From Sulfobacillus thermotolerans (GTDB lineage Bacteria; Bacillota; Sulfobacillia; Sulfobacillales; Sulfobacillaceae), in NCBI GenBank assembly GCA_002951815.1, contig CP019454.1:2790001-2854000 (forward strand): a stretch of 64,000 nucleotides of DNA, written 5' to 3'. Numbering within the stretch: position 1 is the first letter of the stretch; every line of letters starts with the position of its first letter. The notes under the pieces are model-generated. The model was not told the DNA's origin. It saw nothing but the letters and a program-made list of their open reading frames with translations, and did not search any database. Both the position numbers and the translations under genes were made by a program. This document shows, in pieces, positions 1 to 8,443 of the stretch.

Positions 1-172
1 CGCACTTTTCGCAAAAGTGGCAGCGGAGCACCAAGCAGAATTAATTCTCGTCGGCCAGCATCATGGGTCGACGCGCATCGAGGGGCTGTTTGGTAGCTTT
101 CCGCGCTGGCTTGTTGCCCATAGCCATTTACCTGTTCTCATCGTCCCAATTCCTTCGCACGCCTCCCAATAA
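1..172 (+). CDS. Universal stress protein (UspA family), 3' end only
   Basis: An open frame runs in from the left edge and stops at TAA 170-172, giving the last 56 residues. They contain GQHHGSTRIEGLFGS followed by SHLPVLIVP. This is the UspA C-terminal nucleotide-binding signature (G-x2-G-x9-G-[S/T]) plus the final hydrophobic strand. UspA proteins are small cytoplasmic stress proteins, some of which bind ATP. The start and N-terminal half lie outside the window. The gene converges on the hydrogenase locus, with a hairpin between them. The family call is firm; the specific role is unknown. Confidence 0.8.
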   Translation, partial: ALFAKVAAEHQAELILVGQHHGSTRIEGLFGSFPRWLVAHSHLPVLIVPIPSHASQ

Positions 173-176
173 GAAG

Positions 177-215
177 CCACGCCAGAGCTTGGCGATAAGC
201 CGGGCTCTGGCGTGG
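177..215. terminator. Hairpin between convergent genes
   Basis: A perfect 12-bp inverted repeat (CCACGCCAGAGC at 177-188 with its complement at 204-215) and a 15-nt loop lie between the usp stop and the end of the His-rich gene. No strong T-run follows on either strand, so it may be a weak bidirectional terminator or an mRNA-end stabiliser. Confidence 0.5.
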
Positions 216-232
216 ATGGTAAAGCATATATT

Positions 233-574
233 TTAAGCATGCACATGACTGTGGGGATGAGGGTGCTGTTCTGAATCATCATCAGGCGCATGTGTGTGCC
301 CAGACGAGGACTCTTCGTGAACATTAAATGCCTCCACGTGAACATGTTCATGAAGCTGCTCGTCATAAAACATCTTAGCCGCTTTGGCCATTTCACTCTG
401 AGCCATCTCCAGCGCCATCACGGCCCGCTCGAAGGCTTTTGTGCCCCCCGACGTATCCGTCGCTCCCATGTGTTTGACCCAGACGCTTAAGTGATCCGAA
501 CACCACTGCATTTGTGTAGAGAATTGTTCGGCTACGAGTTGCCATTCGGCGTAATTGTTTGCTCCCATGCACAT
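233..574 (-). CDS. His-rich C-terminal protein, last gene of the hydrogenase locus
   Basis: A 113-residue protein with no family I recognise. The N-terminal two thirds looks helical. The last 43 residues hold 11 histidines among acidic residues, ending in an HPHPHSHVHA-type tail that should bind divalent metal. The ATG at 572-574 is chosen because AAGGAGG lies 8 nt upstream; a TTG two codons earlier is in frame but too close to that site. It directly follows hypB, whose own product lacks the N-terminal His-rich stretch seen in many HypB proteins. I infer nickel storage or delivery for hydrogenase and urease assembly. The gene is supported by its ribosome binding site and position, not by homology. 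Confidence 0.72.
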   Translation of the reverse strand: MCMGANNYAEWQLVAEQFSTQMQWCSDHLSVWVKHMGATDTSGGTKAFERAVMALEMAQSEMAKAAKMFYDEQLHEHVHVEAFNVHEESSSGHTHAPDDDSEQHPHPHSHVHA

Positions 575-619
575 TGACAAATCCTCCTTTAATGTATCCG
601 TGTTCTATCGAAATAAACC

Positions 620-1264
620 CTAACCATTACGCAGCAATGCCTCAAACCATACAGCAAGGGCATCAATACCCTTGCCTTTAGACAAGGTGAAAATCGGACG
701 ATTCGCGCCCAACTCCTGAAAATCGTGGGATACTTGCCCCATGTCAAACTCCGTATACGGCAAGAGGTCCGTCTTCGTGACAGCCAATGCATCCACTCGA
801 CGAAACAACGTGGGGTACTTGACAACTTTGTCCGCGCCTTCAACTGTACTCAGAACCGCCAAGCGCCGATGTTCACCAAGGAAAAAATCCGCCGGACACA
901 CTAAATTGCCCACATTTTCGATAAAGAGCAAATTCAGCTGAAGCGACTCTAGCGCCTCCAATCCCGACCGCACCATTCTTCCATCCAAGTGGCACACGCC
1001 TTGAGTCTCCAATTGGATCACAGCCACCCCCAGTGCCGCAATCCTTTGAGCATCGCGAGACGTCGCCACATCCCCCTCAATAACCCCGATGCGGAAGTCC
1101 TTTTGCAATACGGGGAGAAGGTATTCAAGCAAAGTCGTCTTTCCAGCTCCAGGTGACCCCATGATATTGACCGCACGAATGCCATGTTTGTCGAGCCACT
1201 GGCGATTGCTATCGCCCTCACTATTGTTCAATGCCCAAACATCGTGATGCAGATCTACGTGCAT
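620..1264 (-). CDS. hypB: Hydrogenase nickel-incorporation GTPase HypB
   Basis: A 214-residue cytoplasmic P-loop GTPase that, with HypA, inserts nickel into the [NiFe] active site. The Walker A motif GSPGAGKTT is near residue 37, EGDVATSRDA follows, and the guanine-specificity motif is TKTD near residue 160. The N-terminus is short and has neither a CxxCGC nickel site nor a His-rich stretch. The adjacent His-rich protein downstream may supply that function (inference). ATG at 1264 has GAGGAAG about 10 nt upstream. It is co-transcribed with hypA (21-bp gap). Confidence 0.97.
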   Translation of the reverse strand: MHVDLHHDVWALNNSEGDSNRQWLDKHGIRAVNIMGSPGAGKTTLLEYLLPVLQKDFRIGVIEGDVATSRDAQRIAALGVAVIQLETQGVCHLDGRMVRSGLEALESLQLNLLFIENVGNLVCPADFFLGEHRRLAVLSTVEGADKVVKYPTLFRRVDALAVTKTDLLPYTEFDMGQVSHDFQELGANRPIFTLSKGKGIDALAVWFEALLRNG

Positions 1265-1285
1265 TCTCTTCTCACTTCCTCGCCA

Positions 1286-1642
1286 TTACAGGATTTCTTC
1301 ATCCTCTCCGTCGTACCCCACGACCGCAAATTCCTCGCCATGCACCAACCTTGTCAAAACTGAATGGCAGTCAGGGCACATCAGATCGCGAGCTGGCCCT
1401 TCAAAATGGCATTCCAAACACTGCAGGTGAACGGGTACCATCTCGATCCGTAAAACAGCCGCATCATCCAGCCACGCATAGCTCGATCGCATGGCATCGA
1501 ACGCAAAGGTTAGGGCATCAGGCAACGCTCCATTCATGACCCCGACCTGCAACTCCACCGTCTTTACCCATTTGAGATGATTGTCCTGCCGAGATTCATC
1601 AACAATTTGCAGCACACTGGCGATTAGCCCTGCTTCATGCAC
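1286..1642 (-). CDS. hypA: Hydrogenase nickel chaperone HypA
   Basis: A 118-residue HypA. It starts with the nickel-binding MHE tripeptide (here a GTG start, then His2-Glu3) and has the structural zinc site CLEC...CPDC near residues 73-92. HypA delivers Ni(II) to the large-subunit precursor together with HypB. Its length is normal for the family. AGGAGGG lies 5 nt before the GTG at 1642. It sits between the uncharacterised 252-residue gene and hypB in the minus-strand operon. Confidence 0.95.
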   Translation of the reverse strand: MHEAGLIASVLQIVDESRQDNHLKWVKTVELQVGVMNGALPDALTFAFDAMRSSYAWLDDAAVLRIEMVPVHLQCLECHFEGPARDLMCPDCHSVLTRLVHGEEFAVVGYDGEDEEIL

Positions 1643-1652
1643 GTTGTCCCTC

Positions 1653-2411
1653 CTAACGCACCCATCCGAGTGAATCTAAGAAAATTGTGCCGGTCACATC
1701 TATCCATGCTAAAGCTTTTAATACCGTCTCCTCCGGTTTGTCAGGCCATTGCGCTTCGCCAATCCAGTCGGTTAATGTGGCAGATAATCGGCCTTGTTCT
1801 CGCTCTAGCGTCATTCGCATGGGCAACAGATCACGAATAGAGGGCGAAACCCGGCTTAGTTGCTCAACAAATTGCAGCGGTGTCAATTCCAGCAAAGCGT
1901 GGTCACTGTCTAGGAGAAGTCCTGTGACCTCATAGTCATTGGAACGAGCGATCTCGGCAAGATGGTCCAAAAATTTTTGCATTGGAAGCCGTGACCGCAA
2001 CACGGCAAGTCGCTGTCCTCGTCGTCCTCGCACCGTCGCCCACCACTTGGTCATGGAGTCAGATGGTATTTCAACCTTTTCCTGAGCATCGCCAATTGGT
2101 ACCGCATCTTGCCAAAATCTATTTTCTAACGCCATAAGGGTCTGGCGCATCCCGTCGTAATCGTTCCACAGCCAATCTTCAGTCTGTACCACCTGCTCTT
2201 CTAGGAGCCGTAACGGGTAATCGTATCGGTACAAAAACTCGATGGCCTCTTGTATTTCAGATTCCCACTGCAGACGGTCCTGGTACCATTGTTTAATGTT
2301 CGCAGCACTCCACCCAAAATCCAGAATACGCCATTGCAGTGTCTGTTCTACAAAAGCTCTGCGCTCCGCCAATTCCTGTTCGGTTTGATCCCGAAAGACC
2401 TGCCACTCCAC
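1653..2411 (-). CDS. Uncharacterised hydrogenase-locus protein
   Basis: A 252-residue protein with no signal peptide, no membrane span and no family I recognise. The sequence is rich in Trp (14 or so), Gln, Glu and Leu, and looks mainly helical. No Cys or His pairs suggest a metal site. GTG at 2409-2411 is preferred because AGAGGA lies 6 nt upstream. It is locked into the operon between the NapF-like ferredoxin gene (19-bp gap) and hypA (10-bp gap). That implies a role in assembly, electron transfer or regulation of this hydrogenase, but nothing in the sequence says which. Confidence 0.8.
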   Translation of the reverse strand: MEWQVFRDQTEQELAERRAFVEQTLQWRILDFGWSAANIKQWYQDRLQWESEIQEAIEFLYRYDYPLRLLEEQVVQTEDWLWNDYDGMRQTLMALENRFWQDAVPIGDAQEKVEIPSDSMTKWWATVRGRRGQRLAVLRSRLPMQKFLDHLAEIARSNDYEVTGLLLDSDHALLELTPLQFVEQLSRVSPSIRDLLPMRMTLEREQGRLSATLTDWIGEAQWPDKPEETVLKALAWIDVTGTIFLDSLGWVR

Positions 2412-2430
2412 TTGTTATCCTCTTCTTTCT

Positions 2431-3015
2431 TTATCTAGGTACGACTTGAATAGCACCAGGAGGACACGCCGGGACACAACGTCCACATCCTATACACACC
2501 AGACGTGATATCTCAGGAGCTTGCCCTGGGCGTCGCTGCAAAGCACTGTTCGGAAAAGGACAGGCGGTAACACAGCCCTCCCCACAATCTGGATGACTCG
2601 TTGTCATCCAACAGCGACGGATATCAATCACGGCCGTTCCCATCTGTATTTGCCATGATGCCTCTAAGGGGTGCAACGCTCCTGTTTCACAAGCTCCGAT
2701 ACACGGCATATCCTGACAAGCCCAGCATGGACGCTGATTCACCATGATGGCGGCCAGCCCTTCGTCATCCGGACTAATCGCTTGTGCCGGACAAACCTGA
2801 GCACATCGGCCGCATCCCGTACAAAGCTCGCAGAACTCGTCTTCAGAATGAGCTCCTGGCGGACGAAACACTCGTTTAGTCCTCACAGAGCCCGTATGGT
2901 CTTCTCGCAAAGCATTAGAAAAAGGACGAGGGGCTATCGGCCATAGTGATTGAAACAACGCCCGCCGCGATATATGTCCGGTTTGTTTGACAAATTTAAC
3001 ACCCCGTGGCCACAT
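2431..3015 (-). CDS. NapF-like multi-cluster ferredoxin
   Basis: A 194-residue iron-sulfur protein with four Cys groups: CELCTGCGRCAQVCP, CWACQDMPCIGAC, a CW...DCGEGCVTACP group and CIGCGRCVPACPPG. The N-terminus (SRRALF followed by a basic stretch and VFRPPG) resembles NapF/NapG-type ferredoxins of periplasmic nitrate reductase loci. No nap genes are present, and it is embedded between hypC and the 252-residue gene. It may accept or donate electrons near the hydrogenase, or help assembly (inference). The ATG at 3015 has only a weak GGGGAG about 11 nt upstream, so the exact start is less certain than the family. Confidence 0.83.
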   Translation of the reverse strand: MWPRGVKFVKQTGHISRRALFQSLWPIAPRPFSNALREDHTGSVRTKRVFRPPGAHSEDEFCELCTGCGRCAQVCPAQAISPDDEGLAAIMVNQRPCWACQDMPCIGACETGALHPLEASWQIQMGTAVIDIRRCWMTTSHPDCGEGCVTACPFPNSALQRRPGQAPEISRLVCIGCGRCVPACPPGAIQVVPR

Positions 3016-3017
3016 CG

Positions 3018-3260
3018 CTAAGGATGCTCCCCCTCGTCTTCGTTGCCAAATACATAGCGTAGCGCTTCTCTCATTGCTTGTTGCCCTTCTTCTTCCGTAA
3101 GCTTTTCTAACACCAAATTCGCCTCGATCAAAACCCAGTCACCTTCACGAAGATCATCAATGCCCTCGTAAAAGGCATGTCGCGTGCGTCCTCCTCCTTC
3201 CACGAGACAACGCGATTCATCGAGCACTTTGACTACTTTTAGAGGCAGAGCCAAACACAT
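3018..3260 (-). CDS. hypC: Hydrogenase assembly chaperone HypC/HybG family (copy near structural genes)
   Basis: An 80-residue protein starting MCLALPLKV, the N-terminus that carries the catalytic Cys2 of HypC, followed by the typical beta-barrel with ..GDWVLIEANLVLEKLTEEE. HypC passes the Fe(CN)2CO unit from HypD to the large subunit. The frame is open upstream, but ATG 3258-3260 has AAAGGAG 7 nt before it and gives the exact family N-terminus. It overlaps the 3' end of hyaD by 44 bp. Two further HypC-family genes lie near hypD, so this one, beside hyaBCD, is probably the large-subunit-specific chaperone. Confidence 0.92.
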   Translation of the reverse strand: MCLALPLKVVKVLDESRCLVEGGGRTRHAFYEGIDDLREGDWVLIEANLVLEKLTEEEGQQAMREALRYVFGNEDEGEHP

Positions 3261-3813
3261 CGCGTTTCTCCTTTCCTTGCCGAAGGTCGTCATCCAACAA
3301 ATCACGGTCCGGTCGGTCAAAATCTACGTCATTCTGAATTTCCAGATGCACGCCCCACTGCCGCAATTGCTCGGTAATTACCTGCTCCATTGCTTCAACA
3401 CGGTCCCTAACGACGGACGATAGGCCAATATGGGTGCTGACAATGTCATACGGCTCCATCGCGATAAACTGCACATCCGGCAATTCTCCCATCAATTTCA
3501 AGGAGACCAGCACTCCGATAACTTCTGTTTCATGAGCACCTGCCGTAACATGCCATCCCCATTCCACCGCGTCTTCATAACGAAATCGGTACACTTTTCC
3601 AGGAATCTGTGCCATAAGGGCCGCATCAACAATCAACACACGCTGATAGGAGGCAATCCGGTCAATCAATTGGTAGGCCATTGTTCCACCGTCAACCACA
3701 TCGACGGTGGGTTGAAAGCGATACTTATCACGAAGGTAATGCACCATATGCACCCCTAAACCTTCATCGGCGAACAAAATATTCCCGACCCCTAAGACCA
3801 AAATATCTGCCAT
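3217..3813 (-). CDS. hyaD: Hydrogenase maturation endopeptidase (HyaD/HupD)
   Basis: A 198-residue cytoplasmic protease that removes the C-terminal peptide of HyaB after nickel insertion. The GVGNILFADEGLGVH motif holds the nickel-sensing acidic residue at E17. VDGGTMAYQL near residue 40 and AGAHETEVIGVL near residue 92 supply the second acid and the His. The C-terminal 35 residues are charged, longer than usual, and overlap hypC. It starts 1 bp after the hyaC stop. Confidence 0.93.
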   Translation of the reverse strand: MADILVLGVGNILFADEGLGVHMVHYLRDKYRFQPTVDVVDGGTMAYQLIDRIASYQRVLIVDAALMAQIPGKVYRFRYEDAVEWGWHVTAGAHETEVIGVLVSLKLMGELPDVQFIAMEPYDIVSTHIGLSSVVRDRVEAMEQVITEQLRQWGVHLEIQNDVDFDRPDRDLLDDDLRQGKEKRDVFGSASKSSQSAR

Positions 3814-3814
3814 G

Positions 3815-4507
3815 TTATTCGTTCTCCGAGGCTTGGTCTACGCGCATATGAGTCCCGGTTAGCATCGTATCAATCGTTCCATCGCGATTTTCTACGGTAT
3901 TCCACACCACCATGTAGACATGGCCCACAACGAAGACAATAATGCTCCACGCCAACCAAATGTGCCACGTGCGGACCCCAACCAACCCGCCAAACCAAGG
4001 ATAAAGAAAGCCGAGTTGATGATAGATAAAGGAGCCAAAACCAGGTCCATTATAATTGGCCCCAAACAGCAAGAACCCGGTTATGGAAATCAAGATTAAC
4101 GCCACATAAAAGGCCGCATAAAAGGCAAATTGCAAAGGCCCGTAACGCACTCCGGGATGACGATATTTGCGCCCAAATAGTCCGTAATAGGCCAATTGCT
4201 TTTTCCAAGCCGCTTTAGAAAACAACACCCGACCATCTTTATACTCATGTGTCCGCAAGAAATCATAGATGCGAACCAATTCGGTCGCAATTAACGTAAA
4301 CCCCGCCATTTCATGCGTTCCGCGGACCCAATTCATAAGAAAGTCCTTCCACGTCGGGACGAGGGGATTATAAAGCACAAAAGGCTGACCGATTTCAAAG
4401 CCCGTTAGCACTAAATACACGATAAGCGCAACACGCAACCAATGCATCCAGCGTGTAGCCGGGGAAAACAACACATGCGTGCGCTTCTCCGGCACATTTT
4501 CCGTCAT
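3815..4507 (-). CDS. hyaC: [NiFe] hydrogenase b-type cytochrome subunit (HyaC)
   Basis: A 230-residue integral membrane diheme cytochrome b that anchors the hydrogenase and passes electrons to the quinone pool. It has four hydrophobic spans (around residues 25-45, 120-150, 155-175 and 185-210). His residues in RWMHWLRV, THEMAGF and the C-terminal span (HIWLAWSIIVFVVGHVYMVVWN) match heme-ligand positions of the HyaC/HupC family. ATG at 4507 has GGAGGA 10 nt upstream. It follows hyaB directly, which shows that this is a membrane-bound respiratory uptake enzyme. Confidence 0.93.
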   Translation of the reverse strand: MTENVPEKRTHVLFSPATRWMHWLRVALIVYLVLTGFEIGQPFVLYNPLVPTWKDFLMNWVRGTHEMAGFTLIATELVRIYDFLRTHEYKDGRVLFSKAAWKKQLAYYGLFGRKYRHPGVRYGPLQFAFYAAFYVALILISITGFLLFGANYNGPGFGSFIYHQLGFLYPWFGGLVGVRTWHIWLAWSIIVFVVGHVYMVVWNTVENRDGTIDTMLTGTHMRVDQASENE

Positions 4508-4553
4508 GTTCCATCAATCCTCCTCACCGTATACTGTTCACGATTGAATGGGC

Positions 4554-6248
4554 TTAGACATCCACCTGAAAATGCGCAACCTCTGCGCCCTTGCTGTCAA
4601 TTATGTGAACAGCGCAGGCAATGCATGGGTCAAAGGAATGGACTGTGCGTAATACCTCTAGAGGCTGATTCGCAATCGCCAAGCGCGTATTCACCAAAGC
4701 AGCTTCGTACGGACCTTTTTGGCCTTTATGGTCGCGCGGGCTGGCATTCCATGTACTTGGCACCACCGCTTGGTAATGTGTCACGCGGCTATTGTCGATC
4801 CGAATCCAATGTCCTAAAGCCCCACGCGGAGCATCTAACAGGCGAAATCCTTCGCCCGACGTGTTCACCGGTTCGGCATAGGTTTGAGTTTCACCTTGGC
4901 CTACATATTGCGCTAATTCGTCAACCCACCCCGCAACTTGAGAACCGATGATATCGGCTTCAAGAGCGCGTGCTGCTGTGCGGCCAACGGTGGAGTACCA
5001 CGAATCTGGGGAAAAACCCCCAGGCACTGAGTGTTCAAAATCCTCCATGATATTGACCATTAAAGGATCATGGAGCGCACGCCCAATCAACAATCTCGCT
5101 AAGGGACCCGTCTCAGTCGACATCCCATCATACCGCGGCGCTTTGATCCAGCTGTATTTCCCACTACGATTTAGCGCTCCATCGGCTTCATAGCCGGTAT
5201 AATCGGGAATGGTCGCCTCAGTGCCAGGGTAGACCCCGTGTTCCGGGCCTTGATACCATGCTCGCGTAACATCCTCCTTGATTTGTTCGGCATCAAGCGA
5301 CGTCACACGTCCCGTTGCCCGGTTGAACACTCCCATGGGGAACAGCATCGCCCCTTTAGGCCACGGAATATTGTCTAAGGGGAATGCTCCATAGGAGATA
5401 AAATTCGGTACGCCATAGCCTTCTCCAGCGCGTGCCTCTTGGGCATAAGCCTCAGCAACCATACGCATGTCGGGCACATATCCGGTTTGTACAAAGCGAA
5501 CGCCGCTTTCCATCTTGCCGAGAAATTCAGCGACCCGAGACGGGTCTACAATGTCCATCACCGAGGTCACCCCGCCTACCACCAGGGATTGCGGATGAGG
5601 ATTCTTTCCGCCAAAGACGGCCATCGCCTGTGCCAATGTGCGCTGTACGGATAGGGCATCGAGATAGTGGGACAGCATAATCAAATCCTGTTCAGGGGTT
5701 AGCTTGTAAGACGGGTTACCCCAGTAACCATTCGCGAACGGCCCCAGTTCCCCTGAGGACACCAGCGCCGCAACACGCTGCTGCACGGCCCGGTAGGTCC
5801 CTGCTCCTGCATTGTAGGGCGTCGAGGAATATTTGAGAGCTTCAGCAGCCGCCTTGACAGGGTCAGCACGCAAGGCCGCGACCACGTCAAACCAATCCAT
5901 ACCGTGTAATTGATAAAAATGCACCACATGGTCGTGTAGAAATAACGATGCATGTAGTAAATTGCGGACAATACGTGCCACCGTAGGAATTTGCACTTGT
6001 AAAGCGGCCTCGACCGCCTCAGTGCCGACCCGGTAGTGAGTAAACGTACACACCCCGCAAATTCGTTGGGCAAATAGCCCGACATCATGAAAATCTCGGT
6101 CCTGCATGATGAGCTCAATACCCCGAAACATGCCAGAAGAACTATAGGCATCTTTCACCACGTTATGAGGATCCAAATCCACTTCAATCCGCAGATGACC
6201 TTCAATACGGGTAATCGGGTCTATCGTGAACCGTTTTAACTGCGACAC
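4554..6248 (-). CDS. hyaB: [NiFe] hydrogenase large subunit (HyaB)
   Basis: A 564-residue catalytic subunit holding the NiFe(CN)2CO centre. The L1 motif is RICGVC (C64, C67) and the L2 motif is DPCIACAVH (C542, C545, H548), so all four nickel-ligating Cys are present. Sixteen residues after H548 form the C-terminal peptide removed by HyaD. The subunit has no signal and would be exported by hitch-hiking on the Tat signal of HyaA. It starts at a GTG (6246-6248) with GGAGGA just upstream, 38 bp after hyaA. The motifs place it in group 1 (uptake, membrane-bound); I cannot fix the subgroup. Confidence 0.97.
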   Translation of the reverse strand: MSQLKRFTIDPITRIEGHLRIEVDLDPHNVVKDAYSSSGMFRGIELIMQDRDFHDVGLFAQRICGVCTFTHYRVGTEAVEAALQVQIPTVARIVRNLLHASLFLHDHVVHFYQLHGMDWFDVVAALRADPVKAAAEALKYSSTPYNAGAGTYRAVQQRVAALVSSGELGPFANGYWGNPSYKLTPEQDLIMLSHYLDALSVQRTLAQAMAVFGGKNPHPQSLVVGGVTSVMDIVDPSRVAEFLGKMESGVRFVQTGYVPDMRMVAEAYAQEARAGEGYGVPNFISYGAFPLDNIPWPKGAMLFPMGVFNRATGRVTSLDAEQIKEDVTRAWYQGPEHGVYPGTEATIPDYTGYEADGALNRSGKYSWIKAPRYDGMSTETGPLARLLIGRALHDPLMVNIMEDFEHSVPGGFSPDSWYSTVGRTAARALEADIIGSQVAGWVDELAQYVGQGETQTYAEPVNTSGEGFRLLDAPRGALGHWIRIDNSRVTHYQAVVPSTWNASPRDHKGQKGPYEAALVNTRLAIANQPLEVLRTVHSFDPCIACAVHIIDSKGAEVAHFQVDV

Positions 6249-6286
6249 CAGACTTCCTCCTATTCGTGACTCTTAGTGGGTACGGC

Positions 6287-7564
6287 TTAAGAATTGACAG
6301 GGGGCTTGGGGGGAGTGTCCTGAGGCGGCGGATTCTTCCATTGTGGGGCAGTTTTGTCACGAATTACGGTAGCCGTTGCATGAATCGCAATCCCCACTGC
6401 TGCAGCGCCTACGACCACTTCTCCTACCGTATTGGCTGCAGCGTCAATGCCAATACCCAACGCTGAACCATATACCTTAGCCCCCAACGGCTGTTCAAAA
6501 GGCGTCATCGTATCCCAGAAATTCGGTTGCGCGCACCCAATGCAGCCATGGCCGGCCCGAATAGGCCATGAGACCTGTTGGTTCCAGCGCACCTGAGGAC
6601 AATTGTTGTAGGTATAGGGACCTTTGCAGCCCATCTTGAACAAACACCATTCGTTTTGTGCGGCGGTATCTCCCCAATTAAGCACGTATTCTCCGGCATC
6701 AAAATGGCCGCGTCGCTCACAATTATCATGAATGCGGTGCGCATACGCCCATAAAGGACGGCCATAACGGTCCAAGGCCGGATTGTCATTAAACATCACA
6801 ACCTCTAAGATTGTCCCGACCAAATTCACGGCATTGGCCGGACAACCCGAGATATTGACGACGGGAATATTCAAGGCGTCTCCCACTCCCTTAGCCCCTG
6901 TTGGGTTGGGTTGCGCGGCAGGGATTCCCCCAAAAGCTGAGCACGTACCCGCGGCCATGACCATTTTGGCTCCCGAAGCTACGCGCGTGGCCAAGGAGAT
7001 GCCGGTTTCAGCGTTAGCCCCCGTCGTAAAGAAAGTTCCGTTATTACCCAAGGGCACAGACCCTTCAAATATGGCAACGTATTGCCCATGGTGTTTGGCA
7101 ATCACTTCGTTCATGCGGTCCATCGCCTGATATCCAGCCGCTGCCATTACGGTTTCGTTATAATCAAGAGAAATCGTATCTAAAATCAACGACGCAAAGC
7201 CCGGATCCGATGTTCTTAACAAGGACTCCGTATTACCGTCGCAATCTTGGAGGTTAATCCACACGACCGGTAATTTTGACGATACGGCTGCTGCCCGAGC
7301 AACTCGGCTTTCAAAAATCGGCGGCAACATCAATGCGGCCGTCATCATCGAACTCCACTTGATAAAATCCCGGCGCGTTAACCCAAGTGCCATAAACCGT
7401 TCAACAAAAGCTCCCGATACGGTCCCGTCGGGATCGATTGCATGCAAACGCCGGTCGACATCCTCTACGGCTCGCGTAATATCTTCATTTGAATGGTCCG
7501 TAATGCCTTCAAGCGGTCTTCCGGTTACTTTCGGCAACTTATCCCAGTTCACTGGAGAATCCAT
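6287..7564 (-). CDS. hyaA: [NiFe] hydrogenase small subunit with Tat signal (HyaA), unusual proximal-cluster ligand
   Basis: A 425-residue electron-transfer subunit. The Tat motif LTRRDFIKW (63-70) and a hydrophobic core are preceded by an unusually long 60-residue n-region. A C-terminal span (about 365-390) anchors it outside the membrane beside HyaC. Distal-cluster ligands are seen at HDNC, C and C (WCLFKMGCKG), medial ligands at YNNC and GHGCIGC, and proximal ligands at GTCSAFGG and SGCP. At the first proximal motif the usual CxGC reads C108-D-G-N111: the second Cys is Asn. Oxygen-tolerant actinobacterial-type enzymes use Asp as fourth proximal ligand; here the codon is AAT, one base from GAT. 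The Cys-poor motif separates it from standard group 1d (six-Cys) enzymes. The AGGGGGAG ribosome site supports the ATG at 7564. Confidence 0.96.
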   Translation of the reverse strand: MDSPVNWDKLPKVTGRPLEGITDHSNEDITRAVEDVDRRLHAIDPDGTVSGAFVERFMALGLTRRDFIKWSSMMTAALMLPPIFESRVARAAAVSSKLPVVWINLQDCDGNTESLLRTSDPGFASLILDTISLDYNETVMAAAGYQAMDRMNEVIAKHHGQYVAIFEGSVPLGNNGTFFTTGANAETGISLATRVASGAKMVMAAGTCSAFGGIPAAQPNPTGAKGVGDALNIPVVNISGCPANAVNLVGTILEVVMFNDNPALDRYGRPLWAYAHRIHDNCERRGHFDAGEYVLNWGDTAAQNEWCLFKMGCKGPYTYNNCPQVRWNQQVSWPIRAGHGCIGCAQPNFWDTMTPFEQPLGAKVYGSALGIGIDAAANTVGEVVVGAAAVGIAIHATATVIRDKTAPQWKNPPPQDTPPKPPVNS

Positions 7565-7665
7565 TCGTCTCCCCCTTTTTCAGTTCGTGCGCCGTACGGA
7601 TCCTCTTATGGGCCGCAAGACGCTTGGCACTTCCGCATCCACTCCATTGTCGGCCTCCTTGTCTT

Positions 7666-8436
7666 TTATTCCACAGCAAAACGTTGATTGGCCAACGCAA
7701 TAAACTGCTGGGTATCTCGCATCAATCGCATGACTTGTCGAGCGTCTAAACGTTCTGAAGCCCATCCCCAATGCATGGATACCATCTCACCCGGCTTGAC
7801 CGGCGTTATGCGTCCATCTTCCTCTAGTTTCCAGTCGACACGAACCGCCACGGGCTTTCCCAGCATCCAATGGTCCTCGTGAATCACAACTGGGGGTCGC
7901 TCCACCACTAATTGATTACCCATGACCGCCATCACACGTCCCCAACTGATGCGACAACCATCAACGGCTCCCACCACGCGCTCCTTTCGTTGCAACGAAA
8001 TGCCAAAGCCCTTTTGTAAAAAGAGAAAGATCCCAAAGACATGGAAATTATGATGCGGCTTGGCGCCCGCGCTCAGCGCCTCTTTCACGATGGCGAAACG
8101 TTCTGGGGTCATAATTTTCTTATAGTAGCGCTCGAGAAATCGATAGAAGGCAATAGGCGTGACTTGATCGAGCCATTCATTGCCAAGCCAATACGCTTCC
8201 ACAACCCGAGCATCCAGAGGATCAGAAATATTTGTGGCTTGAGAAATCAATTGGAGATAGGGATAAGCTCCCTCAAAATTCTTAGCCAGATCACGCAAAC
8301 CCCCATCCGCTCGTTTTTCCGCCATATATTGGTAGAGTCCAGCATGATCGTCGCCCCCACAATAACCCAATCGATTAGGCGGAAAGGCATAACGGCTAAA
8401 TCGCAGTAATCCTGACACACTCATGTCGATGGTCAT
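7666..8436 (-). CDS. Uncharacterised hydrogenase-associated protein (possibly DUF6390-like)
   Basis: A 256-residue soluble protein with conserved-looking motifs RFSRYAFPPNRLGYCGG at the N-terminus and FHVFGIFLFLQKG in the middle. I recall similar proteins (annotated DUF6390) in actinobacterial hydrogenase loci, but cannot confirm this without a search. No cofactor motif is evident; C-G-G-D-D-H near residue 30 could bind metal. ATG 8434-8436 is chosen: AAGGAG lies 10 nt upstream and the start clears the tatA stop by 7 bp; GTG codons immediately before it are alternatives. Its place between tatA/hypE and hyaA argues for a role in maturation or export of this enzyme. Confidence 0.8.
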   Translation of the reverse strand: MTIDMSVSGLLRFSRYAFPPNRLGYCGGDDHAGLYQYMAEKRADGGLRDLAKNFEGAYPYLQLISQATNISDPLDARVVEAYWLGNEWLDQVTPIAFYRFLERYYKKIMTPERFAIVKEALSAGAKPHHNFHVFGIFLFLQKGFGISLQRKERVVGAVDGCRISWGRVMAVMGNQLVVERPPVVIHEDHWMLGKPVAVRVDWKLEEDGRITPVKPGEMVSMHWGWASERLDARQVMRLMRDTQQFIALANQRFAVE

Positions 8437-8443
8437 CACCACA

